Assembly: GCF_000826655.1 (NCBI RefSeq)
Contig: NZ_JXJO01000010.1
Coordinates: forward strand, 1-64,000
Length of the DNA stretch: 64,000 bases
Source: Psychroserpens damuponensis
Lineage (GTDB): Bacteria; Bacteroidota; Bacteroidia; Flavobacteriales; Flavobacteriaceae
Direction of reading: 5' to 3'
This document shows, piece by piece, positions 1-8,118 of the stretch (position 1 is its first letter; the number at the start of each line of letters is the position of its first letter). The notes below the pieces were generated by a model. It was given only the letters and a program-made list of their open reading frames with translations. It ran no database searches and was not told the origin of the DNA. A program made the translations under genes and the position numbers.

Positions 1-2926
1 TACCATCTGGTGTACCATCATCACAAACTTCTAAGGCTATTGGATCAGCGATGATAGGTAAAGGGTTTACTATTAAATCAAAATTACCCACATTAGAACA
101 ACCTGTTGCTGTATTTGTAATATTTACAAAAATGGTTTCTAGATTACTTGTATTACTATAAAGCGTAGGCAAAGGATTTAAACCATCAACGGCATCAGAT
201 AACGATTCGTGATAGCTCACTGTAACTCCTGTTTGTCCATCAATCGCTTCCGCATCTTTGGTTGAAAGATCAAACACTTCGGTTTCATCTCCAGATAAAT
301 TATCATCACAAAGTTGATAATCTGAAATTGTACCTACAGAAGGTAATGGATTTACAAATAATACTAATTCTACGGTTTCATAACAACCAGAAATATCATC
401 AGTAACCCTAACGTGCAATGTTTGAGAACCTGCTGATATATTACTATAAGGACTGGTTTTAGGATTGACACCATCAATAGCTTCGGTAGGCGTTTCATGA
501 TAGGTCACTGTCATTCCTGTTTGTGTCCCTAAAATTTCAGCATCTTTTGTAGTTAAATCGAATATTGAAAAACCATCGTTATCATCATCACAAATTTCAT
601 ATTGAGTCGGAGTTAATGGCACTGGTAGTTCATTTACTATTAATTCTAATGAGGTTGTATTATAACAATCTGCACTGAGATTCGATTGCACCCTTACATA
701 TATGGTTTGGTTATCAACCATCACATTTGTATATGAAATAGGTAGAGGATTAATTCCATCAATAGCATCTGTCGAAGAAAAATGATAAGACACGGATACC
801 GTTCCAGGATCTAAAACATCGATAACTTCTAAATTCGCATCTGTTAAGGTAAACGTTGCGAAACCATCAGCATTATCATCACAAATTTCTAAAGGTGTTA
901 GAGCTGTATTAATATTCAAATTTGTAAACTCCAAATTAAAGGATGTTGTATCATAACATTCTTGAGATAATTCTGCCATACGAACATAGATTGTTTGCGG
1001 ATTTGAATCATTTGTGTATGGACTTGTCAATGGATTAACATTATCAATTGCATCTTGTTCCGAGTAGTGATAACTAATTACAAAATCTGCTGAGTTTTGA
1101 GTTCCTAGAATTTCAGAATCATTATCTGTAAGCATAAATTCACCAACTCCATCTGTACTACAAACGATCATATTTGGTGGTGTATTTGGGTCTGGAATAG
1201 GTTTAAATTCAACTACTACAGAATCATTTGCTTGACAAATTCCAGAAAAGATAACATCTACAGCATAAATTCCAGACTCTGTTACATTTAAAGTAGACCC
1301 TGTTTCTCCTGTAATTACAATTCCATCTTTATACCAAACATGAGTTGCCGTTGGTGTTTGAGTATCTAAAAGAATTACAGCTCCATCACATTCTGCAGTA
1401 CCTGCAGCGATTGTAATATCATCACCTAAATCACCTCCTAAATCAAAACTTCCTGCTTTTAAAAATACCCCAGAATCTAGAGACGTATCAGAAGCATCAG
1501 CAACTACTAATTTTATATGATACGTATCACCAGGAATAACAGCAGATTGAGCTGTAAATACAGCTGTACGACCATCAAAGCTCATTGGAGCTTGAGGAGG
1601 TGTAGCGTTATCATATGGCACTGTCATATCTGGCCATTGTGTATAACCACCAAAATATTGTTCATTAATAGCATTGCAACCTGAATTATCTGGATGGATA
1701 TTTGTTACTAAAATAGGAGTTGTAGTTGCAGGTAATACTGCTAAATTAGTAACATTACCAGCAGCATCGGTTAATAAAAAAGCAAAGGCATCAGAGTAGG
1801 TACATTCAAAAGACCCTCCACTATAACCATTATATTCTTCCGAAGCCATTAAAAAATCAAAGCTGATACTATCTGCTAATGGCACAAAATCAAATTCTAT
1901 GATAGAAGCATTATTTGACCCAATACCGACAGCAGTATCTAATTCTGTGTCACCTGGCCAATTCGAACCACCTTCACTTAATGCATTATCATTAGGTCCT
2001 CTTGCATTAGCTGCGTTACCAGAAGTTAATAACAGCCCATCAGTAAATGGAAATAACGTGCCATCATTTATAAAATAACCAATACCATTATCGTCACCAA
2101 AATCGGTTCCTGTTGAAGATGAAATATTACTAATTTGAGCGCAATCACTATTGACAAGTACATCCTCAACTAATTCTTCTATTGTATAGGTTGTTTGATC
2201 AACAACAATATTTTCACCAACTATAAATACAGATATCGTTGTAGTCTCAGTACATCCTATAGGATTGTCATCTGTAACTATTAAAGTGACTGTATAAGTT
2301 CCTGGAGCCGTATATGTATTTGATACTGTTGTACCAGTATCTGTATTAGAGTCTCCAAAATTCCACTCGTAAGTTGCACCTGTTCCATCTGTAGAAAAGT
2401 TTGCGCTACCATTGAATGTAATGACTTCACCAACATTTGCTTGAACAGAACCCGAAGAGTTCATTTCAGGTATTGTACTATCTATTGAGGGAGTAATGGT
2501 TTGACAAGGTACTGCACAAATTATATCAGCCTCCCAACCTGTTGTGGTTCCTGAGTCATTTGAAACAAATTCTATTGTAATACAGCCGCTTGTGTTAGTA
2601 TCTGATGCAACTATTGTACCTGGATTATTGGCGCCATTGTACGAACCTATGATAGGAGCTGACGTATCATCACCATCATAAATTGTTAAGACATCTACAT
2701 TAAGTTGTGTGCTAAAAGACAAGAAATCTAGGATTATAAATTCTCCTGCATTTGAAGCACAAATTGTAGTCACAAAATTTTCATCACTACCATAGGCTCC
2801 TCCTGCACCACCAGAATCATAAAATTTATCTGGAGCACACCTATTAAAACTTCCATTTTGCATATTTAAATCTTGTGCAAAGGAAAAACAAGAACATAAG
2901 ACAAGTAGTAAGTAAAGCTTTTTCAT
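1..2926 (-). CDS. Large secreted repeat adhesin, choice-of-anchor L type (C-terminus outside window)
   Basis: About 975 residues are visible; the frame is open to the window edge. The ATG at 2926 opens a signal peptide (MKKLYLLLVLCSCFSFAQ). It is followed by a CUB-like domain (about 30-140), a PKD domain (about 150-237, motif YEWNFGD), and a choice-of-anchor L region (about 240-490, with MASEEYNGYSGG). Next comes an Ig-like stretch and then at least four copies of a roughly 95-residue unit (about 565 onward). Each unit carries a C-[SD]-D opening, an SYH-x-S/E-x-x-[DE]-A-[IV]-D motif, NPL and a TI-[YF]-V element. Such proteins are normally very large, surface exposed and exported by the type IX system with a C-terminal sorting domain; that part is not visible, so T9SS export is inference. 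The likely role is adhesion or gliding. Family assignment is firm; the ligand is unknown. Confidence 0.85.
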   Translation of the reverse strand, partial: MKKLYLLLVLCSCFSFAQDLNMQNGSFNRCAPDKFYDSGGAGGAYGSDENFVTTICASNAGEFIILDFLSFSTQLNVDVLTIYDGDDTSAPIIGSYNGANNPGTIVASDTNTSGCITIEFVSNDSGTTTGWEADIICAVPCQTITPSIDSTIPEMNSSGSVQANVGEVITFNGSANFSTDGTGATYEWNFGDSNTDTGTTVSNTYTAPGTYTVTLIVTDDNPIGCTETTTISVFIVGENIVVDQTTYTIEELVEDVLVNSDCAQISNISSSTGTDFGDDNGIGYFINDGTLFPFTDGLLLTSGNAANARGPNDNALSEGGSNWPGDTELDTAVGIGSNNASIIEFDFVPLADSISFDFLMASEEYNGYSGGSFECTYSDAFAFLLTDAAGNVTNLAVLPATTTPILVTNIHPDNSGCNAINEQYFGGYTQWPDMTVPYDNATPPQAPMSFDGRTAVFTAQSAVIPGDTYHIKLVVADASDTSLDSGVFLKAGSFDLGGDLGDDITIAAGTAECDGAVILLDTQTPTATHVWYKDGIVITGETGSTLNVTESGIYAVDVIFSGICQANDSVVVEFKPIPDPNTPPNMIVCSTDGVGEFMLTDNDSEILGTQNSADFVISYHYSEQDAIDNVNPLTSPYTNDSNPQTIYVRMAELSQECYDTTSFNLEFTNLNINTALTPLEICDDNADGFATFTLTDANLEVIDVLDPGTVSVSYHFSSTDAIDGINPLPISYTNVMVDNQTIYVRVQSNLSADCYNTTSLELIVNELPVPLTPTQYEICDDDNDGFSIFDLTTKDAEILGTQTGMTVTYHETPTEAIDGVNPKTSPYSNISAGSQTLHVRVTDDISGCYETVELVLFVNPLPSVGTISDYQLCDDNLSGDETEVFDLSTKDAEAIDGQTGVTVSYHESLSDAVDGLNPLPTLYSNTSNLETIFVNITNTATGCSNVGNFDLIVNPLPIIADPIALEVCDDGTPDG

Positions 2927-3253
2927 AGTATTTGAAAATAGTTTTAAACCTATTATTTAACTTACAATCATCATATTAAATTGAATAGATGAAATCTATA
3001 TCTTAAAATAAAATTACTTTAAAAAGCAAATGCAATCAAGTTATAGGTAGAGGTTTTCATAATAAGAGCGAAATTTAATAAAAATTAAAGGAAACACAAT
3101 TGTTAAATCGTTATAATATAAACAGTTTAACAGTTTAATTTCCTAGCACTCTTCAAAAATTAACTCTTGCCAGTGATTTTTATTTTATTCTTAGCGCTAA
3201 TTTTAAAAAGTTATGATAATCTTAAAATGGTGTTAATTGCGTTTTTTGTTGCT
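2927..3253. other. Intergenic gap between divergent genes, no gene seen
   Basis: This AT-rich stretch separates the minus-strand adhesin from the plus-strand nfu gene. I see no coding frame, tRNA or strong hairpin. It must carry both promoters. Only weak matches to the TTG/TAnnTTTG promoter pattern are visible on the adhesin side. Confidence 0.5.
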
Positions 3254-3261
3254 TATTTTTG
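3254..3261 (+). promoter_or_regulatory. Candidate -7 element for nfu
   Basis: TATTTTTG matches the Bacteroidota -7 consensus TAnnTTTG and lies 14 bases before the ATG at 3276. No good TTG is present at the -33 position. The TTG at 3237, which could be read as an early start codon, lies upstream of this box, so translation should begin at 3276. Confidence 0.4.
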
Positions 3262-3275
3262 CAGAAACAAATTCA

Positions 3276-4178
3276 ATGAATACGTATTCAATCTCAATAA
3301 AAGAAACCACAAATCCTTCAATTGTAAAATTTGAAGCCAATCAATTTATTACTCAACACGAGAGTTTTGAATTTAATAATATTGATGAGGCTAGCTCATC
3401 GCCTTTAGCTCAACAATTATTTTATCTTCCATTTGTTAAAAAAGTATATATCTCAAGTAATTTTATTGCGATAGAACGTTTTAATATTGTTGAATGGGCA
3501 GATGTTCAAAATGAAGTTGCAGAGCAGATTGAGACCTATTTAAACTCTGGAGCTTTGATCGTTAAAGTTTCCGAAGAAAAAAAGAAAACACCTGTAACTA
3601 TTTATGCCGAAAGTACACCAAACCCATCGGTACTAAAATTTGTTGCCAATAAAAAATTGGTAACAACTACACATGAATTTACATCAATTGATGATACTAA
3701 ATTTGCACCATTAGCAGCAGAGCTTTTTCATTTTCCTTTTGTAAAAAGCATCTTTATTGATGAAAACTTCGTGTCTATAACTAAGTTTGATATTGCTGAA
3801 TGGAATGAGATCACTATGGAACTTAGGGAGTTTTTGAGAAGCTATATTGAAAATGGCAAAACCATTATAGATCCAAATGCGCCTGAAACGAAATCAAAAC
3901 AGAGTGACCAATTAGATCTTGATTATGAATCTAAAGATGACACATCTAAAGAAATCATAAATATTTTGGAAGAATATGTAAAACCAGCTGTTGCTAGTGA
4001 TGGTGGAAACATAGAATTTCAATCATATGATCCAAAAGAAAAAAAAGTAAGTGTAATTCTACAAGGTGCTTGTAGTGGTTGTCCATCGTCTACTTTTACA
4101 TTAAAAAATGGCATCGAAAACATGCTTAAAGAAATGATGAAAGGCAAGGTTGAAACCGTTGAAGCTATCAATGGATAA
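3276..4178 (+). CDS. NifU/Nfu-family iron-sulfur cluster scaffold protein
   Basis: This 300-residue protein should bind and hand over Fe-S clusters in the cytoplasm. It has two tandem Nfu N-terminal domains (about 5-95 and 108-200; each has an [ST]-T-P-N-P-S motif and a 'PLAAELF.FPFVK'-like segment). A C-terminal NifU domain (about 220-300) carries CSGC at Cys266 and Cys269, the usual cluster ligands. A duplicated N-domain is a form I recall from other Bacteroidota. The start at 3276 is preferred over an in-frame TTG at 3237 because the homologous domain begins right there and a -7 box lies between. No SUF or ISC genes are adjacent. Confidence 0.9.
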   Translation: MNTYSISIKETTNPSIVKFEANQFITQHESFEFNNIDEASSSPLAQQLFYLPFVKKVYISSNFIAIERFNIVEWADVQNEVAEQIETYLNSGALIVKVSEEKKKTPVTIYAESTPNPSVLKFVANKKLVTTTHEFTSIDDTKFAPLAAELFHFPFVKSIFIDENFVSITKFDIAEWNEITMELREFLRSYIENGKTIIDPNAPETKSKQSDQLDLDYESKDDTSKEIINILEEYVKPAVASDGGNIEFQSYDPKEKKVSVILQGACSGCPSSTFTLKNGIENMLKEMMKGKVETVEAING

Positions 4179-4219
4179 TGACACCTCAACTACATCATTT
4201 TTATTAAAAACAACATCTA

Positions 4220-4416
4220 ATGGCTGTATTAAAAGTAATAGAAGTATTATCTAATTCAGAAACAAGTTGGGAAGACGCAACTAGAAAAGCGGTAAAGCAT
4301 GCTTCTAAAAGTGTTAAAAACATAAAATCTATTTATAAGAACAAAACGCCATTATAAAAGAAGATGATGTAACTGAATTTAGAGTTCATTTAAAACTAAC
4401 GTTTGAAGTAAAATAA
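4220..4416 (+). pseudogene. Dodecin, interrupted by a one-base deletion
   Basis: The ATG at 4220 opens a typical dodecin (small dodecameric flavin-binding protein): MAVLKVIEVLSNSETSWEDA and on through the VKNIKSIYK region. The frame then runs into a stop at 4355-4357. The rest of the family pattern, NAIIKEDDVTEFRVHLKLTF followed by EVK and a stop at 4414-4416, continues in the -1 frame. The total length, 197 bases, is exactly one base short of a 65-codon gene plus stop. Restoring one base near 4337-4342 gives an uninterrupted dodecin. The result is either a disabled gene, a sequencing error in an A-rich run, or a frameshifted product. It lies 41 bases after nfu and may share its transcript. 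Confidence 0.85.
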
Positions 4417-4436
4417 AATATAGCTATATCTTTTCT

Positions 4437-4470
4437 TTGAGTAATTACTTTAGAAAAGGCATAACTTTTG
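4437..4470 (+). promoter_or_regulatory. Candidate promoter of the exported protein at 4502
   Basis: TTG at 4437-4439 is followed after 22 bases by TAACTTTTG (4462-4470), which is the -7 consensus with one extra base. It is followed by an A-rich leader up to the ATG at 4502. Confidence 0.35.
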
Positions 4471-4501
4471 ATATTAATTTAAAAAACAATTAAAAAAAAT
4501 T

Positions 4502-5209
4502 ATGAAAAAATCAACATTATTATCACTATCACTAAGCCTCATTATGACTTTTGGTTTCAACATTGCTAACGCTCAAGATGATGCAGGATCTAATCAAGCC
4601 TTAATGGATGGTAGTGGGTCTTTTATTACGACGCTTAATCAAAAAAGCCAAAAGGCAATTGGGTCACCTTACCTCTATGAAAATTTTACCATAGCAAAAA
4701 TTTCTGCTACACCAACAGAAGTATATAATATTAGATATAACGCCTACACTGATGAAGTTGAGGTAAAAGTAAGTGACGATAAAGTTCAAAACTTTAATAA
4801 AAGCATTAGTAATGTAGTAATTACATTTATTGCAGATGATTTGAAATTAACACCTTTAAACTATATTAACTCCAATGATGGTGTGCAAAGAGGATATTTT
4901 GTACCATTAACAGAGAACAATGAAAAGGTTAAGCTTTTTTCAAAAAAACAAGTAGTCTTTTATAAAGCAAAGCCTGCTGTAACAGGTTATGACAAGGATA
5001 AGCCTGCTGAATTTAAAAACGTTAGTGATTCGTACTTTATAAGTATACAAGATGCTTATGCTCGTGAGTTACCAAAAAAGAAAAAAGATTTAGCAAAATT
5101 ATTTCCTAAACATTCAAAAGAAGTGCTAAGTTTTATTAAAAAGAATAGAATTAAGACGTCTCGTGAAGAAGATTTAATACAATTAACAAATTACGTTAAC
5201 ACGCTATAA
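4502..5209 (+). CDS. Exported protein of unknown function
   Basis: I do not recognise this 235-residue protein. It begins with a clear signal peptide (about 1-25, cleavage after NANA-like 'NIANA' before QDD). The mature part is a mixed polar sequence without cysteines, membrane segments or a catalytic motif that I can name. The C-terminal third is lysine-rich ('ELPKKKKDLAKLFPKHSKEV'). The spacing of hydrophobic strands suggests a small periplasmic or surface beta-rich domain, but that is a guess. It appears to be a single transcription unit, with a candidate promoter just upstream and a strong terminator 20 bases downstream. Confidence 0.75.
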   Translation: MKKSTLLSLSLSLIMTFGFNIANAQDDAGSNQALMDGSGSFITTLNQKSQKAIGSPYLYENFTIAKISATPTEVYNIRYNAYTDEVEVKVSDDKVQNFNKSISNVVITFIADDLKLTPLNYINSNDGVQRGYFVPLTENNEKVKLFSKKQVVFYKAKPAVTGYDKDKPAEFKNVSDSYFISIQDAYARELPKKKKDLAKLFPKHSKEVLSFIKKNRIKTSREEDLIQLTNYVNTL

Positions 5210-5228
5210 ACAGACAGTATCGTACTCA

Positions 5229-5265
5229 AAACCCGAACGTTTTCATACAGCGTTCGGGTTTTTTT
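5229..5265 (+). terminator. Intrinsic terminator after the exported protein
   Basis: A stem of about 11 pairs (AAACCCGAACG with CGTTCGGGTTT) and an 11-base loop are followed by a run of T. It separates the gene ending at 5209 from the mscS-like gene. Confidence 0.85.
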
Positions 5266-5297
5266 ATTAATATTATACTCAAATTAAAAACTATATT

Positions 5298-6110
5298 ATG
5301 GATTTACAAAAATGGATAGACAAAGGTATTGACATCATTGTTGATTTAGGACCTAAAGTATTAGCAGCTCTTGCTATATGGATTATTGGTGCGTGGGTTA
5401 TAAAAACGCTAATCAAAGGCACGAGAAAGGCAATGAAGCAAAGAGCATTTGATCCTAGTTTAGAAAAATTTCTTTTAAATTTAGTTGGTTGGGTACTAAA
5501 AATCGTTCTTATTATAGTGATTTTAGGCACTCTAGGTATTGAGACTACGTCATTTGCAGCAGTAATTGCAGCGGCTGGTTTAGCTATTGGATTAGCATTA
5601 CAAGGCTCTCTAGGCAATTTTGCAGGAGGTGTATTACTTATGATTTTTAAACCAATTAAAATTGGTGATTTAATTGAAGCTCAAGGTGAAGTTGGTGTTG
5701 TAAAAGAAATAGAAATTTTTACGACCAAACTTATTGGACTCTCAAACAGAGAGATCATTATACCAAATGCAGCACTTTCAAATGGAAATATAATAAATTT
5801 TTCTACGGAAGGTACGCGTAGAGTAGACTTAGTATTTGGTGTTGGTTACGATAGTGACATTAAACAAACTAAAGATGTTTTTAAGAGTGTTGTAGATGCA
5901 CATCCATTAATATTGAAAGATCCTGCTCCAACTATAGCAGTGTCTGAACTTGCTGACAGCTCAATAAATTTTGTTGTGAGACCTTGGTGTAATACTGCAG
6001 ATTATTGGACTGTATTTTTTGATATTACTGAACAAACTAAAGAAGCATTAGATGCAGCTGGCATAGAAATACCTTACCCACATACTGTTGAAATTAAAAA
6101 AGAAGGCTAA
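5298..6110 (+). CDS. Small-conductance mechanosensitive channel, MscS family
   Basis: This 270-residue inner-membrane channel should open on hypo-osmotic shock to release solutes. It has three hydrophobic segments (about 14-35, 58-80, 85-115). The third is the glycine/alanine-rich pore helix (AAAGLAIGLALQGSLGNFAGG), followed by the beta-domain hallmark 'PIKIGDLIE' and a cytoplasmic cage domain to the C-terminus. Its length is close to E. coli MscS (286). The stop codon overlaps the end of convergent tsaB by a few bases. The only terminator-like hairpin downstream lies inside tsaB (6161-6195). Confidence 0.92.
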   Translation: MDLQKWIDKGIDIIVDLGPKVLAALAIWIIGAWVIKTLIKGTRKAMKQRAFDPSLEKFLLNLVGWVLKIVLIIVILGTLGIETTSFAAVIAAAGLAIGLALQGSLGNFAGGVLLMIFKPIKIGDLIEAQGEVGVVKEIEIFTTKLIGLSNREIIIPNAALSNGNIINFSTEGTRRVDLVFGVGYDSDIKQTKDVFKSVVDAHPLILKDPAPTIAVSELADSSINFVVRPWCNTADYWTVFFDITEQTKEALDAAGIEIPYPHTVEIKKEG

Positions 6111-6784
6111 GATTTAGGCTTCGGTTTTAAAGCTATAAAATCTTTTAAATAAAAAGGTTCAAAATAGGCGACATCTTCGGTGTCGCCTATTTTATATTTA
6201 GAATACGCCAAAGCGCTCATCTCATTAGCAGATGGCAATTTATGATCTATAAAGACCGCGTTCTCATGTGTAATAATAGCTTTTGTTTTTTCAGTTCCAT
6301 TTCCGACGAAAAACACTTTACCATTGTTTAACTCTTGCTCAAAGGATGTGGCTTCTAAAATTTGTGCTTCAATGTTACGCAGTAAATTAAAGCTATGATC
6401 ATAGATGGCAGAGTACACTTCCATGCGTCGTGCATCTAACATTGGTACAATTACACCGTCTTGAGTTTTGACTTGATGCGCCAAAGCATGCAAGGTTGAT
6501 ATCGATATTAAGGGTTTATTTAAGGCATAACACAAGCCTTTTGCAGCAGACACTCCAATACGCAAACCTGTGTAAGAACCTGGACCTTTACTTACTGCAA
6601 TGGCGTCAATTTGAGTCTTGTTTATTTGAGCAGTTTTTAAAACGTCATCAATAAATGTATGTAAGGACTCAGCGTGAGAATAATTAGCATTGTTATCTTC
6701 TTTTAAAACCAAAGTCTCTCCTTGTTTTGAAAGAGAGACTGAGCAGTTTGTTGTAGATGTTTCTATACTTAATATTATAGACAT
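6107..6784 (-). CDS. tsaB: tRNA threonylcarbamoyladenosine biosynthesis protein TsaB
   Basis: TsaB is an inactive paralogue of TsaD that scaffolds the enzyme complex (TsaB-TsaD-TsaE) making t6A at position 37 of ANN-decoding tRNAs. The 225-residue length fits. The ASKHA-fold start ILSIETSTTNCSVSL and the family motif KGPGSYTGLRIG (about 66-77) are clear, and the C-terminus has the Bacteroidota-type 'VAYFEPFYLKDF'. It is the last gene of the efflux operon, 24 bases after the adaptor gene, so it is probably co-transcribed with it. It overlaps the convergent mscS-like gene at the stop codons. Confidence 0.93.
   Translation of the reverse strand: MSIILSIETSTTNCSVSLSKQGETLVLKEDNNANYSHAESLHTFIDDVLKTAQINKTQIDAIAVSKGPGSYTGLRIGVSAAKGLCYALNKPLISISTLHALAHQVKTQDGVIVPMLDARRMEVYSAIYDHSFNLLRNIEAQILEATSFEQELNNGKVFFVGNGTEKTKAIITHENAVFIDHKLPSANEMSALAYSKYKIGDTEDVAYFEPFYLKDFIALKPKPKS
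6161..6195 (+). terminator. Terminator-like hairpin inside tsaB, probably for the mscS-like gene
   Basis: AAATAGGCGAC (6161-6171) pairs perfectly with GTCGCCTATTT (6181-6191); the stem can extend inward toward a TTC loop. TTTATATTT follows on the plus strand. It lies 51 bases past the mscS-like stop and within the convergent tsaB coding sequence, where it encodes a conserved GDTEDVAYFEP segment. Confidence 0.5.
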
Positions 6785-6808
6785 TACTGTGTGTATTAAA
6801 ATTTAGTG

Positions 6809-8113
6809 CTATTCGTCAGTAGATTCGGTCGTTTTATTTGCACTCCCTTTTTGGGATATTTTATCGCCTGGTTTAAGAATTTTTGAAACCATATTGTAAG
6901 GTCCTGTAATAATTTCAACACCTTCACTTAAACCAGATACAATTTCTATATTGGTATCGTCCTGAATTCCTGTTGTTACTTTTTCTAATTTGGCTACACC
7001 ATTATCGTTTACAAAGACACATTCAAATTTTTCTTCATCTTCGGCTTTAATTTCTTCGGAAACGGATACTTTACTTCCCGCTTCTTTCTTTTTCATTTCA
7101 GATTCGGTTTTAATCACAATAGAACTAATAGGAACCGCAATAGAGTTATCTCTTTTACTTGTAATAATATCTACAGTTGCTGTCATACCAGGTCTAAATG
7201 GCGAATAAGATTCTGGTTTCCCTTCTATTAAATCGGCATAAGATTCTTCAACAATTCTAACTTTCACTCTAAAATTAGTCACTTGATCTGCTGTTAACGT
7301 ACTAGCCGCTGAGTTTGCTATTTCAGTAACAACGCCTTTAAACTCCTTTTTTAAATAGGCATCAACTTCAACGATGGTAGAATCACCAATTTGAACTTTT
7401 ACGATATCATTCTCATTGACGTCAACTTCTACTTCCATATTGTTTAGGTTGGCAACTCTCAAAATTTCTGTACCAGCCATTTGTTGCGTTCCCACAACAC
7501 GCTCACCTAATTCAACATTAAGCAAAGAAATAGTGCCACTCATTGGCGCATAGATTGTTGTTCTTCCTAAATTATCTTTTGCTTCATTTACAGTAGCTGC
7601 TGCACTTTGTACGCTATAATAGGCAGAGCTTCGTGATGCTGTAGCGGTTTCATAAGCTGCAATAGCTCTATCCCAATCTGCTTTAGAAATCACACCTCTT
7701 TCAAAAAGAGATTTATTTCTATTATAGTTTGATTTTGCTTCTTTAAGTGATGCGTCTGCTTGTTCTAATCCAGCTTTTACATTTTGGTAAGATGCTTGAG
7801 ATCTATTCACTGCAGATTGTATTAAATCTGGATTAACTCGAACTAAGAGGTCACCTTTTTTAACTTGCTGACCTTCTTTAAAAGGAAGATCTAAAATCTC
7901 ACCAGAAACTTCACTAGATATTTTAACTTCAACTTCTGGCTGTATTTTACCTGTTGCAGAAACCGTTTCGATAATATCTAATAGAGCTACTTTTTTAAAC
8001 TCTACTTCTTTAGAATTTCCTTTTTCACCGAACATTCCCATTGATTTTCCTGCGATTAGTGCAATTAGCAGTAATACAACAATGCCGAGAATAATTTTAG
8101 TACTTTTAGTCAT
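6809..8113 (-). CDS. Periplasmic adaptor (HlyD/MacA family) of an ABC efflux system
   Basis: This 434-residue membrane-fusion protein links an inner-membrane pump to TolC across the periplasm. It has an N-terminal membrane anchor (about 7-24). A lipoyl half-motif comes next ('VSATGKIQPEVEVKISSEVS'), then a long coiled-coil hairpin (about 100-185, rich in Ala/Gln/Asn), the second lipoyl half (TIYAPMSGTISLLNVELGER), a beta-barrel domain and a membrane-proximal domain. It sits 5 bases after TolC and is the second adaptor in this operon. A short charged insertion (Lys/Glu-rich, about 335-360) lies in the membrane-proximal domain. The substrate is unknown. Confidence 0.88.
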   Translation of the reverse strand: MTKSTKIILGIVVLLLIALIAGKSMGMFGEKGNSKEVEFKKVALLDIIETVSATGKIQPEVEVKISSEVSGEILDLPFKEGQQVKKGDLLVRVNPDLIQSAVNRSQASYQNVKAGLEQADASLKEAKSNYNRNKSLFERGVISKADWDRAIAAYETATASRSSAYYSVQSAAATVNEAKDNLGRTTIYAPMSGTISLLNVELGERVVGTQQMAGTEILRVANLNNMEVEVDVNENDIVKVQIGDSTIVEVDAYLKKEFKGVVTEIANSAASTLTADQVTNFRVKVRIVEESYADLIEGKPESYSPFRPGMTATVDIITSKRDNSIAVPISSIVIKTESEMKKKEAGSKVSVSEEIKAEDEEKFECVFVNDNGVAKLEKVTTGIQDDTNIEIVSGLSEGVEIITGPYNMVSKILKPGDKISQKGSANKTTESTDE

Positions 8114-8118
8114 GGTTT

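Noticed and set aside
3237-3275. In-frame extension of nfu starting at TTG 3237
   Set aside because: It precedes the -7 box at 3254-3261, has no counterpart in the family and the domain starts right at the ATG 3276.
5291-5617. Long open frame antisense to the mscS-like gene
   Set aside because: The plus-strand frame encodes a clear MscS pore; the antisense frame has no recognisable domain and is a shadow.
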